Assembly: GCA_035633635.1 (NCBI GenBank)
Contig: DASQEN010000040.1
Coordinates: 1-7,505 of the forward strand
Direction of reading: 5' to 3'
Source: JAICNR01 sp035633635
GTDB lineage: Bacteria > Gemmatimonadota > Gemmatimonadetes > JACCXV01 > JAHWKZ01
DNA: 7,505 nucleotides
Shown: one piece after another, positions 6,105 through 7,505 of the stretch
Layout: every line of letters begins with the position of its first letter
Position numbering within the stretch: position 1 is the stretch's first letter
Translations under genes and position numbers: made by a program
The notes under the pieces: generated by a model
The model's database searches: none
What the model was told of the DNA's origin: nothing
What the model saw: only the letters and a program-made list of their open reading frames with translations

Positions 6105-7505
6105 TCACCTTGTGTAACACTCCCACGCCGGTTCCAATGAGCGAACCTCGATTTGTCGCGTGTATTCCTTGAAGTACCGGCTCCTCACCGACTCCTCACC
6201 CCGCTCCCAGCAGACACTGCTCGGATTCACAGGGAAATGACTCTTCCGCTGGCGGGTAGATAAAGGTAAGCGGGCCAGCACCTCCCGATCATCGAGCGCC
6301 GCGCCGAAGTGGAACAGAGATCCATCCGCGAGAAGGTGTGCCAGGGGGTGCATCGGGAAGTAAGCGCGGGAGTTCTCACGAGTCAGGAAGTTGTATGCCT
6401 GTTGAGACCGGTGCTCGTGAGGTGAAAAATCCGCAGCCAAGAACGGAATCTTTGCAGCCCCGCCAAGGGCTAGGACCAGTGAACACAGGGCCAGGAGGCC
6501 TAGGCTAGATTGGAAATTGACGTTGTTGCTCCTGTCCTTCAAACGCTCCGGAATTCCAATCACGGCCAGGATCCCCGCGGCAAGTAGAAAGTACATCGTC
6601 GGGCTGAACGTGTTGATATATCCGCCGATCTTGACCCTGCCCATGACGGAGACTGGTACCGTGGTGAGTGCCACTAAAACGGGTAGCGCCCACGCGTTGG
6701 CTGCCAGAAACGGCCGCAGGCCCGGTGCCGAGGGGAGTGAAGGAGATCTGACAGCAACAGCTAGGACGGCGCCTACCGTCAGCAGTATGATGAGCGGGAT
6801 CGAGTGAACTACCAGCTCCGCGCTAATCAAAAGGACCGCGATGACTCGGGGATATTCACCCAACTTCCAGGGGATGCGAGCGGGGATGGTCAGACAGTTG
6901 AAGAGAACTCCCTCCGGTCGGAAGAACGGGGTCATTAGAACCATCAAACCAGGCCCGATGACGCTCAGCCAACCGACGAGACGCGCGCCCACCTTTCGAC
7001 CATGAACGAGAAGAAACCACAAGGGGAGGGCCACGAGGATGGGAAACATCACCTGCTTGGACAGGACCGAGAGCCAAGCCAGCAGGCCTACACACACAAC
7101 CCGACGCGTCGTGGGCACCCCCGTGCGGAGCGTCAACACACAGGCCAACATCGCGTACCCGAGACTGGGCGCATCGGCGTGCGGCTTCAACATTGAATAT
7201 GAGAGAGAGCTGATCAACATCGAGACGAGGAAGAACGATGTCGACCCAAGTACTGCCAAGCTGATACTCGGCGAGCCACTGACAAGAAGAAGGGCCACAG
7301 GGAGAAATGAAAAAAGCAAGGTGAGGATCACCCCGACTTGAAGGACCCGGGACGGTGAGTCTGCAACGGCTACGGGCAAGTACGAAACTATCCACATGGG
7401 CGGATACATGGTCGTTTGAACAGCCCCTACACTACTCGTCGAGTAGACCTGATAGCCCTCGGCCAAAGCCACGCTCGGCGTGAGGCGGGCAGTGTCAAAA
7501 TAATC
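6105..7505 (-). CDS. Polytopic membrane protein, probable GT-C-type glycosyltransferase, 5' end beyond window
   Basis: The frame is open from the right edge to the TGA at 6107-6105 (467 codons). By comparison with its downstream paralog about 63 N-terminal residues, including the first two TM segments, lie outside. A GTG at 7472 is not a likely start, because the frame and the similarity continue upstream of it as DYFDTARLTPSV. It keeps YPPMW, HADAPSLGYAMLACVLTLR, VLSKQVM, FRPEGVLFN and FPMHPLAHLLADGSLFHFG. All are identical or nearly so in the second copy, with one 3-residue gap near the C-terminus. The first-loop acidic residue (FDTARL) is retained. Base composition is lower than in the infC operon. 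The likely role is as for its paralog: a membrane sugar or polymer transferase, substrate unknown. The protein is intact within the window, with no frameshift. Confidence 0.8.
   Translation of the reverse strand, partial: DYFDTARLTPSVALAEGYQVYSTSSVGAVQTTMYPPMWIVSYLPVAVADSPSRVLQVGVILTLLFSFLPVALLLVSGSPSISLAVLGSTSFFLVSMLISSLSYSMLKPHADAPSLGYAMLACVLTLRTGVPTTRRVVCVGLLAWLSVLSKQVMFPILVALPLWFLLVHGRKVGARLVGWLSVIGPGLMVLMTPFFRPEGVLFNCLTIPARIPWKLGEYPRVIAVLLISAELVVHSIPLIILLTVGAVLAVAVRSPSLPSAPGLRPFLAANAWALPVLVALTTVPVSVMGRVKIGGYINTFSPTMYFLLAAGILAVIGIPERLKDRSNNVNFQSSLGLLALCSLVLALGGAAKIPFLAADFSPHEHRSQQAYNFLTRENSRAYFPMHPLAHLLADGSLFHFGAALDDREVLARLPLSTRQRKSHFPVNPSSVCWERGEESVRSRYFKEYTRQIEVRSLEPAWECYTR

Larger units (their letters stand above)
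4302..7505 (-). repeat. Tandem gene duplication (two diverged copies)
   Basis: Positions 5711-4302 and 7505-6105 align along their whole length as direct repeats of about 1.4 kb, differing in size by 9 bases. Protein identity is roughly 70% by eye. Short DNA runs are still identical, for example GTCGGGCTGAACGTGTTGA and AAGAGAACTCCCTCCGG on the plus strand. The similarity stops at the stop codons: the sequences after each TGA do not match, and the spacer holding the VOC remnant is not repeated after the second copy. Confidence 0.85.

Overview
The window comes from a high-GC bacterial genome. Every gene I can support lies on the minus strand, so transcription runs from right to left. The right side (about 4.3-7.5 kb) is an accessory-looking stretch with two tandem paralogous membrane proteins. 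The left side (1-4.25 kb) is the classic translation operon infC-rpmI-rplT-pheS-pheT. The lineage cannot be fixed from this window. Very GC-rich core genes (43 of 60 bases G+C in the pheS line 2401-2460), a PheS with an extra four-cysteine insert and no ihfA in view would suit a Myxococcota/Deltaproteobacteria-like, Gemmatimonadota-like or Eisenbacteria-like organism. That is inference only.

Core operon, in transcription order. A strong sigma70-type promoter (TTGACG, 17 bases, TATATT; 4242-4214) starts a leader of about 250 nt. The leader contains an intrinsic terminator (stem-loop plus seven U, 4039-4016), then a GC-rich hairpin (3996-3980), then a perfect AGGAGG. Next come infC (IF-3, with a non-canonical AUC start at 3954), rpmI (L35), rplT (L20), pheS and pheT. 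pheS and pheT overlap by four bases (ATGA), and pheT runs off the left edge after 591 codons. The operon joins an initiation factor, two 50S proteins and both subunits of phenylalanyl-tRNA synthetase. The leader terminator and AUC start are two separate candidate control points, the first on transcription and the second on IF-3's own translation.

Accessory side. The complete 532-residue protein (5900-4302) and the 5'-truncated one (7505-6105) are polytopic membrane proteins, roughly 70% identical by eye and alignable with a single 3-residue gap. They resemble GT-C-type glycosyltransferases: an acidic first periplasmic loop, a YPPMW motif, HADAPSLGYA, and a soluble C-terminal domain. Between them lies a short C-terminal remnant of a glyoxalase/VOC-family gene (about 6054-5932). 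The base composition here is visibly lower (33 of 60 G+C in line 6901-6960), which suggests separate ancestry or recent acquisition of this block next to the core operon.

I found no RNA genes, CRISPR arrays, insertion sequences or phage genes. The most notable signals are the AUC-initiated infC with its attenuator-like leader, the tandem membrane-protein duplication and the VOC gene remnant.
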